A stretch of DNA of 36,503 nucleotides from Candidatus Sulfotelmatobacter sp. (GCA_025462865.1 JAOAPI010000058.1:114090-150592); one strand, 5' to 3'; positions 23,062 to 31,872 are shown, counted from the first letter of the stretch. Numbers and translations: made by a program. Notes: generated by a model not told the origin, from the letters alone.

Positions 23062-23828
23062 ACAGGCTTGCGCTTTTCGAGAAACGATGTGATGCCCTCG
23101 CGAAAATCCGCAGTGATGCGGATCGCTGCATTCTCGCGAACAGCAGATTCAATTTGTGTATCCAGTTCGCCACGGGCGTGATCGTTGAGCAGTTTTTTCG
23201 TTGCCCGTAACGAGGCCGGACTATTTTCCATCAGCAGCCCCGCCAATTCCCGAGCCCGGGTCGTCAGTTTTTCGGGAGCGACGATCTCATTCACCAATCC
23301 CATGCGTGCCGCTTCCTCCGCGCCGATAATCCTTCCGGTGAGCAGCAGATCGCGCGCCTGCTTCTCTCCCACCTGCCGCAGCAAAAAAGTTGAAACAATC
23401 GCGGGCACAAAGCCGATGCGGACTTCGGTGTAACCGAATTTCGCCTCTGGGACAGCGATAGTGAAATCGCAGAGCAAAGCGAGTCCTGTGCCGCCTGCAA
23501 TGGCGGCGCCGTTTACAGCAGCAATCGTGACCTTGGGAAATTCGTAGAGCGAACGAAATAGCCGTACCATCGTCTCGGAATCCTGCAAGTTCTGCTCCGG
23601 CGACCGGCCAATCAGCTGTTTTAGATTATCCAGGTCCATGCCTGATGAGAACGCTTTGCCCGCACCTGTCAGGATGAGCACCGCCGCATCGGAAGTCTCA
23701 ACTTCCTTTAGTCCGCGCAGCAGATCGTCGATCAGCTCAAAGCTGATGGCGTTCCGCTTCTCCGGACGGTTCAGCGTGATGGTCGCGATGCCGGAATCGT
23801 AAACGATTTGAATTGTTTTGTAATTCAT
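23046..23828 (-). CDS. Enoyl-CoA hydratase family, methylglutaconyl-CoA hydratase-like
   Basis: A 260-aa crotonase-fold enzyme from ATG 23828 (MNYKTIQIVYDSG); an ORF extension to 23885 runs into the HMG-CoA lyase gene and is discarded. The oxyanion-hole motif GKAFSSGMDL and the second motif NGAAIAGGTGLALLCD are present. The second catalytic Glu is kept (FGYTEVRIGFVPAIVS) while the first position reads Gly. That pattern, and GFVPAIVS, resembles LiuC-type 3-methylglutaconyl-CoA hydratases. Its place next to HMG-CoA lyase and an MCC-type carboxylase supports a leucine-degradation role: 3-methylglutaconyl-CoA to HMG-CoA. Confidence 0.85.
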   Translation of the reverse strand: MNYKTIQIVYDSGIATITLNRPEKRNAISFELIDDLLRGLKEVETSDAAVLILTGAGKAFSSGMDLDNLKQLIGRSPEQNLQDSETMVRLFRSLYEFPKVTIAAVNGAAIAGGTGLALLCDFTIAVPEAKFGYTEVRIGFVPAIVSTFLLRQVGEKQARDLLLTGRIIGAEEAARMGLVNEIVAPEKLTTRARELAGLLMENSPASLRATKKLLNDHARGELDTQIESAVRENAAIRITADFREGITSFLEKRKPVWSGK

Positions 23829-23838
23829 TGTGGAAGCC

Positions 23839-24717
23839 TTACTCGTCGACGATAGAATTCGAGTAACGCGCCCCCATTTCTGCAACGGCGCGCAACAACG
23901 TATCCAGCGATTTCAACGGCGGGAGCTGCGCGCCATGCTGAGTCAGAACGTCAATCACTGTTTCGGTCGGGATGTTGCCGACCAACGCATCCTGTGCGAA
24001 CGGACAACCACCCAGCCCGCCAAGTGCGGAATCAAACCGCCGGCAACCTGCGTCGTAGGCCGCGAGGATCTTTGACTTCGCATTCTCGGGACGACTGTGT
24101 AAATGCACGCCAATTTCCAGATAATCGTACTTCGCCATCACCGCGCCTACGAGTTCGCTAACCTGCTCAGGAGTAGCCATGCCGACGGTATCGGCAAGAG
24201 AAATCATCCGCAGATTATCAACTTCCATCAGAGAGATTGCTTCAATCACCTCGTCCACATTCCACAAATCGCCGTACGGATTGCCAAATGCCATCGAAAT
24301 GTAGACCACCACATCAAGAGCAGCATCGTCAGCCTTCTTCTGGATTTTTTCCAGTTCCTCGAGCGCCTGCTCGGCTGACTGATTCTGATTCTTGCGCAAA
24401 AACGTTTCAGAAATCGAATACGGAAATCCCAGGGTCTTTACAGCATGCGTCTCAATAGCCCGTTGCGCGCCCCTCTCATTGACCACGATGCCGATTATTT
24501 CGACGTCGTCCGGTGGGTCGAGTTCCTTCAATACTTCTTCCGAATCCGCCATCTGGGGCACAGCTTTCGGCGAAACAAACGACACTGCATCAATATGCTT
24601 GAAACCCGCGCTGATCAGTGCCTGCAAGTAAGCCTGCTTGATATCGGACGGAATCTGTCCCTTCAGCCCTTGCCAGGCATCGCGCGGACATTCAATCAGC
24701 TTCACGGACTCGGACAT
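23839..24717 (-). CDS. Hydroxymethylglutaryl-CoA lyase
   Basis: Cleaves HMG-CoA to acetyl-CoA and acetoacetate, the last step of leucine breakdown. The 292-aa TIM-barrel protein starts at ATG 24717 (MSESVKLIECPRD); a GTG five codons upstream lies inside a repeat. The N-terminal ECPRDAWQG motif carries the metal-binding Asp, VHLHSRPENAKSK carries the metal-binding His pair, and the signature LGGLGGCPFAQDALVGNIPTE carries the catalytic Cys. The hydratase gene begins 10 nt after its stop, so the pair is certainly co-transcribed. Frame and length are complete. Confidence 0.93.
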   Translation of the reverse strand: MSESVKLIECPRDAWQGLKGQIPSDIKQAYLQALISAGFKHIDAVSFVSPKAVPQMADSEEVLKELDPPDDVEIIGIVVNERGAQRAIETHAVKTLGFPYSISETFLRKNQNQSAEQALEELEKIQKKADDAALDVVVYISMAFGNPYGDLWNVDEVIEAISLMEVDNLRMISLADTVGMATPEQVSELVGAVMAKYDYLEIGVHLHSRPENAKSKILAAYDAGCRRFDSALGGLGGCPFAQDALVGNIPTETVIDVLTQHGAQLPPLKSLDTLLRAVAEMGARYSNSIVDE

Positions 24718-24729
24718 ATCAAAATCTGC

Positions 24730-24823
24730 CACGGATCACACGGATTCTCACGGATAAAATCTTTAGCGAAGAACAGAGCGCCATCAATTGATCTTAGTCC
24801 GTATTGATCCGCGTAAATCCGTG
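24730..24823. repeat. Foldback of three CACGGAT units against three ATCCGTG-type units
   Basis: CACGGAT at 24730, 24739 and 24749 on the left is mirrored by AGTCCGTA (24796), ATCCGCG (24807) and ATCCGTG (24817) on the right, each set at 9-11 nt steps. The whole element fills the gap between the carboxylase stop and the HMG-CoA lyase start and could fold into an imperfect stem in the mRNA. Confidence 0.75.
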
Positions 24824-24829
24824 GGCAAT

Positions 24830-26539
24830 TTATGTTTGCAGTACTCCCACTCCAAACTCCGCCACATCCGGATTCAGCGCCGCCGCTTCGAGAGCCTGCG
24901 AGATGGCGTCCCGCGTCTCGATCGGGTCAATAATTTTATCGATCCACAATCTGGCTGCGCCATAGCGCGGGCCCGTCTGCTCGTCGTAGGTGCGCTTCAC
25001 CGATTCGTACAGATCTTTTTTCTCTTCCGGGCTCAGCTTTTTTCCGCCGCGCTCCAGTTGCTTCACTTTGATTTCCACCAAAGTCCCTGCCGCCGAATCC
25101 CCGCTCATCACCGCGTAACGCGCTGTCGGCCATGCGAACACGAATCGCGGATCAAATGCCTTGCCGCACATCGCATAATGCCCTGCTCCGAACGAGCCTC
25201 CTACGATCACAGTGATTTTCGGCACTACGGAATTCGAAACCGCATTCACCATCTTCGCGCCGGCCTTGATAATGCCGCTCCACTCTGCGTCGCGGCCCAC
25301 CATGAAGCCGTTCACATCGTGGAAGAAAATCAGCGGGATCAGATTCTGATTGCAGTCCATGATGAAACGCGCAGCTTTTTCGGCGGACTCGGTGTAAATC
25401 ACGCCGCCAAACTCGATCCGCTTGTGGCCCTCCGGGTCGGTTTGATGAGCGTGCAGTTTCTGGTTCGCGACAATCCCCACTGCAAACCCGCCGATGCGTC
25501 CATAGCCGCAGATCAGCGTCTTTCCATATTCCGGCTTATATTCGTCAAAGCGGCTGCCGTCGAGCACGCGCGCCAGAATTTCTTTCATGTCGTAGGGGCG
25601 CGCCGGAGAGGAATCGTAAATGCCGTAGATTTCTTCCGCAGCCAGCGTGGGCTCAACCGGCTTCTTGCGGTCCCACGGAGATTGGCGGCGGTATCCCCAC
25701 TTTTCCACGATCGAGCGAATGCGCGCCAGGCAAGCTTCGTCGTCCGGTTCGCGGAAATCGACGGTACCGCTGATGGCCGAGTGCATCGCGGCCCCACCCA
25801 ACTCTTCCGCCGACACCTTCTGTCCAATCGCGGCCTGTACGAGCGCGGGTCCAGCCAGGAACAGACCGCTGCCGTCAGTCATCAAGACGTGGTCGCACAT
25901 GACCGGTAAATACCCGCCACCGGCCACGCACATCCCCATAATGGCCGCGGTCTGCGGAATTCCAAGCGCTGACATGACTGCGTTATTCCGAAACACCCGG
26001 CCAAAGTCATCCGTATCGGGAAAGACATCCTCCTGTAAGGGCAGAAACACTCCCGCGGAATCCACCAAATAAATTGTAGGGATGTGATTCTCGATTGCGA
26101 TGTTTTGCGCGCGAATTACTTTCTTGGCGGTCATCGGGAAAAACGCGCCAGCCTTCACGGTGGCATCATTCGCGATAATCATGACCATGCGCGTGTGAAT
26201 ACGCGCCAAGCCCGTAATTACGCCTGCGGAGGGCGCTCCGCCCCATTCCTCATACATTCCGTGAGCCGCATAAATCCCGAGCTCAAAGAATGTTTTCGGA
26301 TCGACCAGCAGATGGATCCGTTCGCGGGCCGTGAGCCGCCCCTTCGCATGCTGGTTCTCAATCGCCTTGATCCCGCCGCCCTCGCAAATCTTCTCGCCTT
26401 CGTTGCGTACCTGGGACATCAGGTCCGCCAAAAAACGCATATTGGCCTCAAATCCTGCCGAGGTCGGATCGACTTTCGTCGTCAGGACATTACCTGCGTT
26501 AGACGAGTTTTCTGGAAGAGCTTCGCTGCGTTCAGCCAT
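24830..26539 (-). CDS. liuB: Acyl-CoA carboxylase carboxyltransferase (beta) subunit, MCC-like
   Basis: Transfers CO2 from carboxybiotin to an acyl-CoA. The start is set at ATG 26539 (MAERSEALPEN); the open frame reaches 26734 but overlaps the upstream gene and lacks coding pattern there. The 569-aa protein has two crotonase-like halves with IANDATVKAGAFFPMTAKK, YLVDSAGVFLPLQEDVFPD, a CVAGGGYLPVMCD oxyanion region and, in the second half, VGGSFGAGHYAMCGKAFDPR. This fits methylcrotonyl-CoA carboxylase beta, supported by HMG-CoA lyase and a LiuC-like hydratase downstream. A propionyl- or geranyl-type enzyme is the alternative. The biotin-carrying alpha subunit is not in the window. Confidence 0.82.
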   Translation of the reverse strand: MAERSEALPENSSNAGNVLTTKVDPTSAGFEANMRFLADLMSQVRNEGEKICEGGGIKAIENQHAKGRLTARERIHLLVDPKTFFELGIYAAHGMYEEWGGAPSAGVITGLARIHTRMVMIIANDATVKAGAFFPMTAKKVIRAQNIAIENHIPTIYLVDSAGVFLPLQEDVFPDTDDFGRVFRNNAVMSALGIPQTAAIMGMCVAGGGYLPVMCDHVLMTDGSGLFLAGPALVQAAIGQKVSAEELGGAAMHSAISGTVDFREPDDEACLARIRSIVEKWGYRRQSPWDRKKPVEPTLAAEEIYGIYDSSPARPYDMKEILARVLDGSRFDEYKPEYGKTLICGYGRIGGFAVGIVANQKLHAHQTDPEGHKRIEFGGVIYTESAEKAARFIMDCNQNLIPLIFFHDVNGFMVGRDAEWSGIIKAGAKMVNAVSNSVVPKITVIVGGSFGAGHYAMCGKAFDPRFVFAWPTARYAVMSGDSAAGTLVEIKVKQLERGGKKLSPEEKKDLYESVKRTYDEQTGPRYGAARLWIDKIIDPIETRDAISQALEAAALNPDVAEFGVGVLQT

Positions 26540-26669
26540 GAAGGATTCGGACTGTTTACGGTATACCACTCGCGCGGCAACGCGCAACGGACGGCTGACA
26601 TGCCGCTGGAAGCTAACATTGATATCCTCAGACCGGCGGGCGAAGCTGTCGCTTGCCCAAGCCGATCGT

Positions 26670-27257
26670 TCAGTTTCTGACGCTTCCAATCCGCTGCAGA
26701 GCCTCGGCGACCGGATCATCCGCGACCGCTTCAACCAGCCCGATCGCCAAAGCTCGATGCGCGTTCACTTTTTCCGCTTCAACGAACATCTGCAGAGCTG
26801 CTGCTTTGCCAACCAGTCGCGGCAGCCGCTGTGTTCCTCCCCACCCCGTGATCAAGCCCAAACTTGCGCCCCGGTGTCCAAATACGGCATTTGGTGCTGC
26901 AATTCGCCGGTGGCACGCCAACGCCAGATCCAGCCCTCCGCCCATGCAGTATCCAGAAACCGCGGCATACACCGGAGCCGGAAATTCTTCGACAGTCTTC
27001 ATCAACCGCTGGCCCATGCGCGCAAATTCGTAAGCCTCAGATCTGTCCAACGCGGCAATTTCAGCTAGGTCCGCCCCAGCAGAGAAGAACTGTTCATTGC
27101 CGGTGATCACAAGTGGATGCTGTTCCGTTCCGATCCTCCCTAACACGTCGTCAAGGGCCGCCACCGAGTCCCGCGTAAGGAGATTGGTCCCAGCTTCCGA
27201 CTGCAGATAGAGCACTCTCGCGTGCCTGTATTCCTTGAGATAAAAGAAGGGTGGCAT
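26670..27257 (-). CDS. Crotonase-fold protein lacking catalytic glutamates
   Basis: A 195-aa member of the enoyl-CoA hydratase superfamily, shorter than the usual 255-265 because the C-terminal helical lid is missing. The oxyanion-hole motifs are kept: QFFSAGADL (57-65) and GYCMGGGLDLALAC (102-115). The first catalytic Glu is Asp (D110), and the second, normally in the F-G-x-P-E motif, is Gly (FGHRGASLGLITGWGGTQRL). Hydratase activity is therefore doubtful; an isomerase-like, thioesterase-like or non-enzymatic acyl-CoA-binding role is possible. It lies 130 nt upstream of the carboxylase on the same strand. The ATG at 27257 is the first in-frame start. Confidence 0.8.
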   Translation of the reverse strand: MPPFFYLKEYRHARVLYLQSEAGTNLLTRDSVAALDDVLGRIGTEQHPLVITGNEQFFSAGADLAEIAALDRSEAYEFARMGQRLMKTVEEFPAPVYAAVSGYCMGGGLDLALACHRRIAAPNAVFGHRGASLGLITGWGGTQRLPRLVGKAAALQMFVEAEKVNAHRALAIGLVEAVADDPVAEALQRIGSVRN

Positions 27258-27308
27258 CGAACCGAAGAATCCAATTGCAAAAGTATTTTCCGAGCGGGGG
27301 AGTAAAAA

Positions 27309-28040
27309 CTAAAGGCGCTTCTCGAGCCACTCCGCAAGTCGGCAGCCGTCCTCTTCCAACAGAAAAGTGCCCAGGCCATAACATTCGCCAAAGAGTCGGT
27401 GCGAATCACGGTCTCGCGCAGCTCTCGAAATCCATTGTTTTCCCACCTGATATTGCGATGCGGTAAACCATTTCTGCGGCAGTACTTCAACCAGTCCTGC
27501 CTGCAAGTAGAAAACAAAAAGGGCGAACGCGGGGTCGTCATTCGACATAGCTTTGTAGCTCGTGGGGACGATCAATTCATCGACCGTCGCGAGTTCCGCA
27601 GGCACATCTATCTTGTGCATGCCGGGAGTCAATGTCAGCGAGACTTCGAAATCGGCGATCGGTGGCGTCGTCGAGTAAATCCGATCCGAAGATTGCTTAA
27701 ACCATCCTGCAACCTCGGCAAGATCAAACGGCTTTAACTCATCTGGGTTAAAAGCCGCCAAACGGATCGTGCGGCCTTCCGGACACCAAATCCCAAGACA
27801 ACTATCCGTCACCAAAAATGGCCGGCAGTAGGTGTTCAATGCCAGCCGCGGTTTATCCGGTTCTTGGTCCGACCCTAGCGTGACCACATAGCCCAACGGG
27901 CCTTGCTCGCCGTGATGTTCCCAGATAAAGCGCTGTCCGGTCGCTGAACGGAACTCCGGGAATGTCTTCCAGTACCATGGCGTGGGACCAACAGTACGCT
28001 CGAGTTGTTGCCGAATGCTGCTCAGGTTTGGGACTGGCAT
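27309..28040 (-). CDS. Hypothetical protein, 243 aa
   Basis: I do not recognise this soluble protein. It begins [19 protein letters not shown] and has many aromatic residues, with GTFLLEEDGCRLAEWLEKRL at the C-terminus. No signal peptide, membrane segment or known catalytic motif is visible. Strand-rich segments (IADFEVSLTLTPGMHKIDV) suggest a beta-rich middle. It sits between the B12-binding protein and the crotonase on the same strand, 51 nt before the latter, so it may share their transcript, but nothing links it to acyl-CoA chemistry. Confidence 0.7.
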   Translation of the reverse strand: MPVPNLSSIRQQLERTVGPTPWYWKTFPEFRSATGQRFIWEHHGEQGPLGYVVTLGSDQEPDKPRLALNTYCRPFLVTDSCLGIWCPEGRTIRLAAFNPDELKPFDLAEVAGWFKQSSDRIYSTTPPIADFEVSLTLTPGMHKIDVPAELATVDELIVPTSYKAMSNDDPAFALFVFYLQAGLVEVLPQKWFTASQYQVGKQWISRAARDRDSHRLFGECYGLGTFLLEEDGCRLAEWLEKRL

Positions 28041-28203
28041 GGAAAGAGATTTTTCTCAGGACGGAGAGACCTACGAATACGAAGGACGAATCATCGCGCT
28101 GCAACTTGTCACTGATAAAAACAGTCGCGACGTCTACTTTGTCGCGCAAGCACCGTGCGATCTCAGAGTGGTACCTGAGCACCTTTCACATTGGCGCGGA
28201 TGA
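28039..28203 (+). CDS. Possible small protein, 54 aa
   Basis: ATG 28039 opens a frame divergent from the 243-aa gene, sharing two bases with its start codon, and ends at 28203 inside the 3' end of the B12-binding gene. The sequence ([20 protein letters not shown] start) has a plausible strand pattern, [18 protein letters not shown], and no stop-like low complexity. No Shine-Dalgarno is clear, and the 41-nt overlap with a convergent gene is a warning. Kept as a weak candidate. Confidence 0.33.
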   Translation: MERDFSQDGETYEYEGRIIALQLVTDKNSRDVYFVAQAPCDLRVVPEHLSHWRG

Positions 28204-28582
28204 ATTTTACGATGTCATCCATCGCGGTCCCCGGCTGAAAAATTGCCGCGACTCCCTGTTTTTTCAACGCATCGATATCCTGGTCGGGGATAATTCCGCC
28301 CAGGAGCACCACAACGTCATCCATCTTATTCTGCTTCATCAAGTCCATCACCCGCGGCACAATGGCGTTGTGAGCGCCTGACAGAATCGACAATCCAATC
28401 ACCTGTACATCTTCCTGCAAGGCCGCGCTCACAATCATCTCGGGAGTCTGCCGCAACCCCGTATAGATGACCTCCATGCCGGCATCGCGCAGCGCGCGCG
28501 CAATTACCTTGGCGCCGCGATCGTGTCCGTCAAGCCCAGGCTTAGCCACCAACACTCGAATCTTAGGACTAGCCATTGCCAT
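28163..28582 (-). CDS. Cobalamin-binding protein, methylmalonyl-CoA mutase C-terminal domain
   Basis: A free-standing 139-aa B12-binding domain, equal to the small C-terminal part of acyl-CoA mutases. The base-off/His-on motif D18-G-H20-D-R-G23 is intact, followed by [16 protein letters not shown] and [14 protein letters not shown], both typical of the Rossmann-like cobalamin fold. It would pair with a separate mutase catalytic subunit, which is not in the window. The substrate (methylmalonyl-CoA, isobutyryl-CoA or another) cannot be told from this domain. It is the first gene of the leftward cluster. Confidence 0.9.
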   Translation of the reverse strand: MAMASPKIRVLVAKPGLDGHDRGAKVIARALRDAGMEVIYTGLRQTPEMIVSAALQEDVQVIGLSILSGAHNAIVPRVMDLMKQNKMDDVVVLLGGIIPDQDIDALKKQGVAAIFQPGTAMDDIVKFIRANVKGAQVPL

Positions 28583-28641
28583 TCATTTAACCACAGCGGC
28601 CACAACGACGCACAGAGGCGGACGTTCCGAGGCCTCTTCGG

Positions 28642-29297
28642 TTACAGGGTCTTCGTATCCAGGCTCTTCCACAAATACCAGCAGGCCACACTACGATACG
28701 GCTCCCAGCACTTTGCGATCTTCTCCATCTGCGCGGGACTAGGCAACTTAATTTTTCGCTTGCGTGCTTTCTTCGTTACCGCGGACTTTTTCCCTGCCTT
28801 CGCCCGCTGCAAATCCAGATAGTGTTTGTACATAGCCATTCGCACACCAAAATCTCCCGTCGGCAATATGTTTTCGCGCTTTAACGAGAACATCAGAAAC
28901 ATCTGTGCCGTCCAGACACCGATACCTTTCACTCTAGTCAGGTGCTCGATGACCTCAGCATCCGGCAACGCAGTCGAGTAAAATCCAGGCTACCGTCTGC
29001 CGTCTTGGTCGCCAGATCCCTCAGATAAGCTGATTTCTGCTTAGACAATCCCGCCCCTCGCATCTGTTGATCGCTCAGTTCCAGGATCCCCTGCGGTGTT
29101 AGGGGTTCACCCGCCAGCGCTGCAAAACGTTTGAAGATCGTTTCCGCTGCCTTGCCATTCAGTTGTTGGTAGACGATGGCCTCAGCCAGGCTTTGGAACT
29201 CAGGCGGGCCAAACTGCATCCGGCATGGTCCGATGCGCTGGATGATCGCTCGCATGACGGGATCGGATTTTTTTAAGTGGATGACTGCCCTTCGCAT
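28642..29297 (-). pseudogene. AlkA-type DNA-3-methyladenine glycosylase, frameshifted
   Basis: Two minus-strand frames together make one HhH-GPD base-excision glycosylase. The first (28938-29297) gives MRRAVIHLKKSDPVMRAI through DGSLDFTRL; the second (28642-28968) continues PDAEVIEHL with the helix-hairpin-helix TRVKGIGVWTAQMF and the catalytic Asp in LPTGDFGVRMAM. They join if one base is restored near 28966-28972, where CTGCGTTGCCG would read Leu-x-Leu-Pro; the span is 656 nt, one short of a multiple of three. Either a recent inactivating deletion or a sequencing error. All other motifs look undamaged, so an assembly error is quite possible. Confidence 0.85.
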
Positions 29298-29346
29298 GAA
29301 TTTATCTTTATCATAAAAATGACGAATGGGCGAATGAAAACCGAAA

Positions 29347-30135
29347 CTATAACGGCCTTTGGTTTACTGTTGGGCGTTGCCGGTATTCGTACACTGCATA
29401 TTGATGGCTTCCGCCAATCTTGTTAAATGCATCGCTCTCAGTCACGACATGGTCCAGCAGTGGATTGTGGTAGAGCACATAGAAGGTCCTAGGATGCGCC
29501 TGCAAACTCGCATCCAACCTAGCGATCACTTTTCGCAATTCCGATTCCGGAAATGGATTGAAGAGATAGAGCACAGTTGGATCCATAGGAAAAGAGAAGT
29601 CGGTCGCATTGGCGCAGATTGATTCCAGTGAAAAGCATTTCTGGGATTCACTTCGATACCGGCCGAGGTTTTCCTGCGCGACTTGATTTAGCTCGGGAAG
29701 AAGTTCGACGCCCAGGATTCGACGAAAGGGATAGTCTGACGCCATCAGCAGAGCGCGTCCCTTGCCAGAGCCGAGATCGATAAAGACAAAATCACGAAAA
29801 TCCGCATGAGTTTGCTCGAGGAGAGCATCAAGCATTTCGTGAAACAGAATGGCTTCCGTAGGTTGATACGGTGAGTGGAAAACTCCGAGCAACCGTTCGC
29901 GCCAGGACACGCCAGCACTGGTTGTGTTGACGCGATGCTCCCAGTCATAGTCGGCATCACCGTAGCGTTGACGACGACGTTCTGGAGTGGAGTCGCGAAC
30001 AAATCCCCACAATTCAGCGAGCAACTGACGGGTTGCCACGAGGCAGCCTTCGCGCGCAGAAATATTATTCCACCAGCGCCACGCCGACCGCCGAACGCTG
30101 ATTGGTGACGACGCTTGGGAAGGGATACGAGCCAT
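29347..30135 (-). CDS. Class I SAM-dependent methyltransferase
   Basis: A 262-aa protein with a Rossmann-fold methyltransferase core at about 110-240. Motif I is D120-L-G-S-G-K-G126 after FVFI, followed by the acidic-loop strand ILGVELLPE and a late strand TVLYLFNPFPESELR, which lies where motif IV with an N-P-F signature is expected. The N-terminal 80 residues are basic with WEHRVNTTSAG. The family contains many small-molecule, RNA and protein methyltransferases; the target is unknown. It is separated from the TPR gene by 40 nt on the same strand. Confidence 0.85.
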   Translation of the reverse strand: MARIPSQASSPISVRRSAWRWWNNISAREGCLVATRQLLAELWGFVRDSTPERRRQRYGDADYDWEHRVNTTSAGVSWRERLLGVFHSPYQPTEAILFHEMLDALLEQTHADFRDFVFIDLGSGKGRALLMASDYPFRRILGVELLPELNQVAQENLGRYRSESQKCFSLESICANATDFSFPMDPTVLYLFNPFPESELRKVIARLDASLQAHPRTFYVLYHNPLLDHVVTESDAFNKIGGSHQYAVYEYRQRPTVNQRPL

Positions 30136-30175
30136 TCCCAGCCATCATATGGGAACGCGAGGTAACGACAACGGA

Positions 30176-31099
30176 CTAGAAGTGTTCGTGGAACTTCGGT
30201 TGAGGCTGGTATCCAGGAGGCAAGCCGTTGGTAGCGAATGGAAAATCATCCGGCACGCGAACTTCGATTCGGCCTTCGGGCGTCAGTTTGTAAGGATGGC
30301 CATCGGGATCAGTGGGAATTCCATGCAATCCCTCGGCGGCGGCAAGTTCTGCCATACTTGCCGGCAGATGCCCCGTGCGTTCCCTGTAACGGGTTACAGC
30401 TTCCTGCAGATGCTCGACGTCTTCATCGACTCGTAGCGCACGAAGATGTTCTACTGCATTCTCGCGAATCTGGTGATCCTGGCTGGTCTGATAAGTTGCC
30501 GACCACATCATTCGGGCGGTTTGATATTCGCCCGCATGTTGCGCCATTTGCGCCGCTAAAACTTTTAAGAACGGATGCGCGTTCGGGACGTGCGAGCCTC
30601 GCTCGAAAGCATCGGCGGCTTTCTTGTAATCCTTGAGCTCCATGTAGTAGACGAAACCCAAATCGTAATAGAGCTTCCAGTTGCCGGCATTGTTCTGAAT
30701 TCCGTACTCCATCAATTCAATCGCGCGTTCAGGCTGACCTGCTCCGTGCGGGGGTTTGGAGGCAAGGAAGGAGCTTCCGAACTCATAAGCGACCACCAGT
30801 TTGGGATCGAGATGAGTTGTGATTTCCAGCAGCGGCGCCAGCAGGTTGTAGCTGGCGGCGTAAGTTTGATGCCGGCTGCCGAAGTATTGGACGGCACGAG
30901 TCCAATAAATGCAGGCTACGAGGCCGTCGTAACCCAGACTTGCACGCTTGATCACCTTGGGCGAATTGAGGAAAAGAACCTCGTCGAGAGTGGCTTGCGG
31001 ACGGACTTTGTCGGCATGGTGCAGTACAACGGAGGCCGCGGCCAGCGAGAGGATCAAACATGTCCCGGCCACAATCGAAATCGTGCGTCGTTGTTTCAT
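30176..31099 (-). CDS. Membrane-anchored TPR protein
   Basis: A 307-aa protein with an N-terminal signal/anchor (about 7-27, ISIVAGTCLILSLAAASVVL) and a tetratricopeptide-like helical solenoid in the middle (GNWKLYYDLGFVYYMELKDY, KKAADAFERGSHVP). The C-terminal segment RERTGHLPASMAELA, then GIPTDPDGHPYKL, resembles the motif at the end of type II secretion pseudopilin G proteins. It starts inside the permease gene stop (overlap 31096-31099), so it is coupled to the ABC transporter and probably acts with it at the envelope. Confidence 0.83.
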   Translation of the reverse strand: MKQRRTISIVAGTCLILSLAAASVVLHHADKVRPQATLDEVLFLNSPKVIKRASLGYDGLVACIYWTRAVQYFGSRHQTYAASYNLLAPLLEITTHLDPKLVVAYEFGSSFLASKPPHGAGQPERAIELMEYGIQNNAGNWKLYYDLGFVYYMELKDYKKAADAFERGSHVPNAHPFLKVLAAQMAQHAGEYQTARMMWSATYQTSQDHQIRENAVEHLRALRVDEDVEHLQEAVTRYRERTGHLPASMAELAAAEGLHGIPTDPDGHPYKLTPEGRIEVRVPDDFPFATNGLPPGYQPQPKFHEHF

Positions 31100-31872
31100 T
31101 TCAGGTCGCGGCGCTCGAAGATCAGCACGGCTCCGCTCAGAGCCATCGTGGCGTAGAACAATGCATAAAGAGTGTTCTGGACAACCAGTTGGCTGGCGAC
31201 GGGTTGTTCATGCGCGATCGAGCTGATTACATTGAATGCGGAAAAATTTGGCACCAGGTAAGCCGCGCCTGTAGCGAGCCAGCGCGATATTCCGTGAGCC
31301 ATCCCCGCAAAATTTCGCAAGTCCTCGGCGAAGCTTCCAATCACGAAAAGCGAGAAGGCGAAGACAGCGGAAAGCAGCGGTGAAGAAAATGACGAGAACA
31401 AAAGCGAGAGCGAGCAGATGATCAGAAATTCCAGAATAATGAAGTACAAGGCCACCAGGATGAGGGCATCGGCCCTCACGAATTTGTGCGACACATAGAA
31501 CAATGCGCCAAAAACCCCAACCGCCATGAAGAATGTATTTACAACCAGCGTCCCCGCCAGCCCGAAAAATTTACCGACAATGAATTCCCACCTGCGCACC
31601 GGTCGTGAAAGCACTGTGTAAAGAGTTCGTTTCTCGATCTCTTTCGAGACCAGGCCGATGCCGATAAAAATCGCAATGACGACGCCGAAAAGAGAAACCG
31701 CGGTGAGCCCTAAGTTGATGACAACCAGCTTTTCAATCTCTATGGAAATCTGTCCGACCAGGATGGCTGCACCAGAGAGCAGCAAGGCGAAAGCAATCAG
31801 GTTGTAGAGCACTCGATCGCGTACCGCTTCGCGAAAAGTGTTAGAGGCAATGTATGCGATCCGCCCTTTCAT
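31096..31872 (-). CDS. ABC-2 type transporter permease
   Basis: A 258-aa membrane protein with about six hydrophobic helices, beginning MKGRIAYIASNTFREAVRDR, a form typical of ABC-2/NosY-like permeases. The cytoplasmic loop after the second helix contains SKEIEKRTLYTVLSRPVRRWEF, the usual coupling region. It overlaps both neighbours by 4 nt (31869-31872 with the ATPase, 31096-31099 with the TPR gene). The transported substrate is not evident. Confidence 0.9.
   Translation of the reverse strand: MKGRIAYIASNTFREAVRDRVLYNLIAFALLLSGAAILVGQISIEIEKLVVINLGLTAVSLFGVVIAIFIGIGLVSKEIEKRTLYTVLSRPVRRWEFIVGKFFGLAGTLVVNTFFMAVGVFGALFYVSHKFVRADALILVALYFIILEFLIICSLSLLFSSFSSPLLSAVFAFSLFVIGSFAEDLRNFAGMAHGISRWLATGAAYLVPNFSAFNVISSIAHEQPVASQLVVQNTLYALFYATMALSGAVLIFERRDLK

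Noticed and set aside
24788..25909. Long plus-strand open frame of 373 codons
   Set aside because: It lies antisense to the well-supported carboxyltransferase; the product is rich in His/Arg and has no family features, as expected of the reverse strand of a GC-biased gene.
26084..27068. Overlapping plus-strand frames across the carboxylase 5' end and crotonase
   Set aside because: Both are antisense to genes with clear domain motifs and have no ribosome sites.
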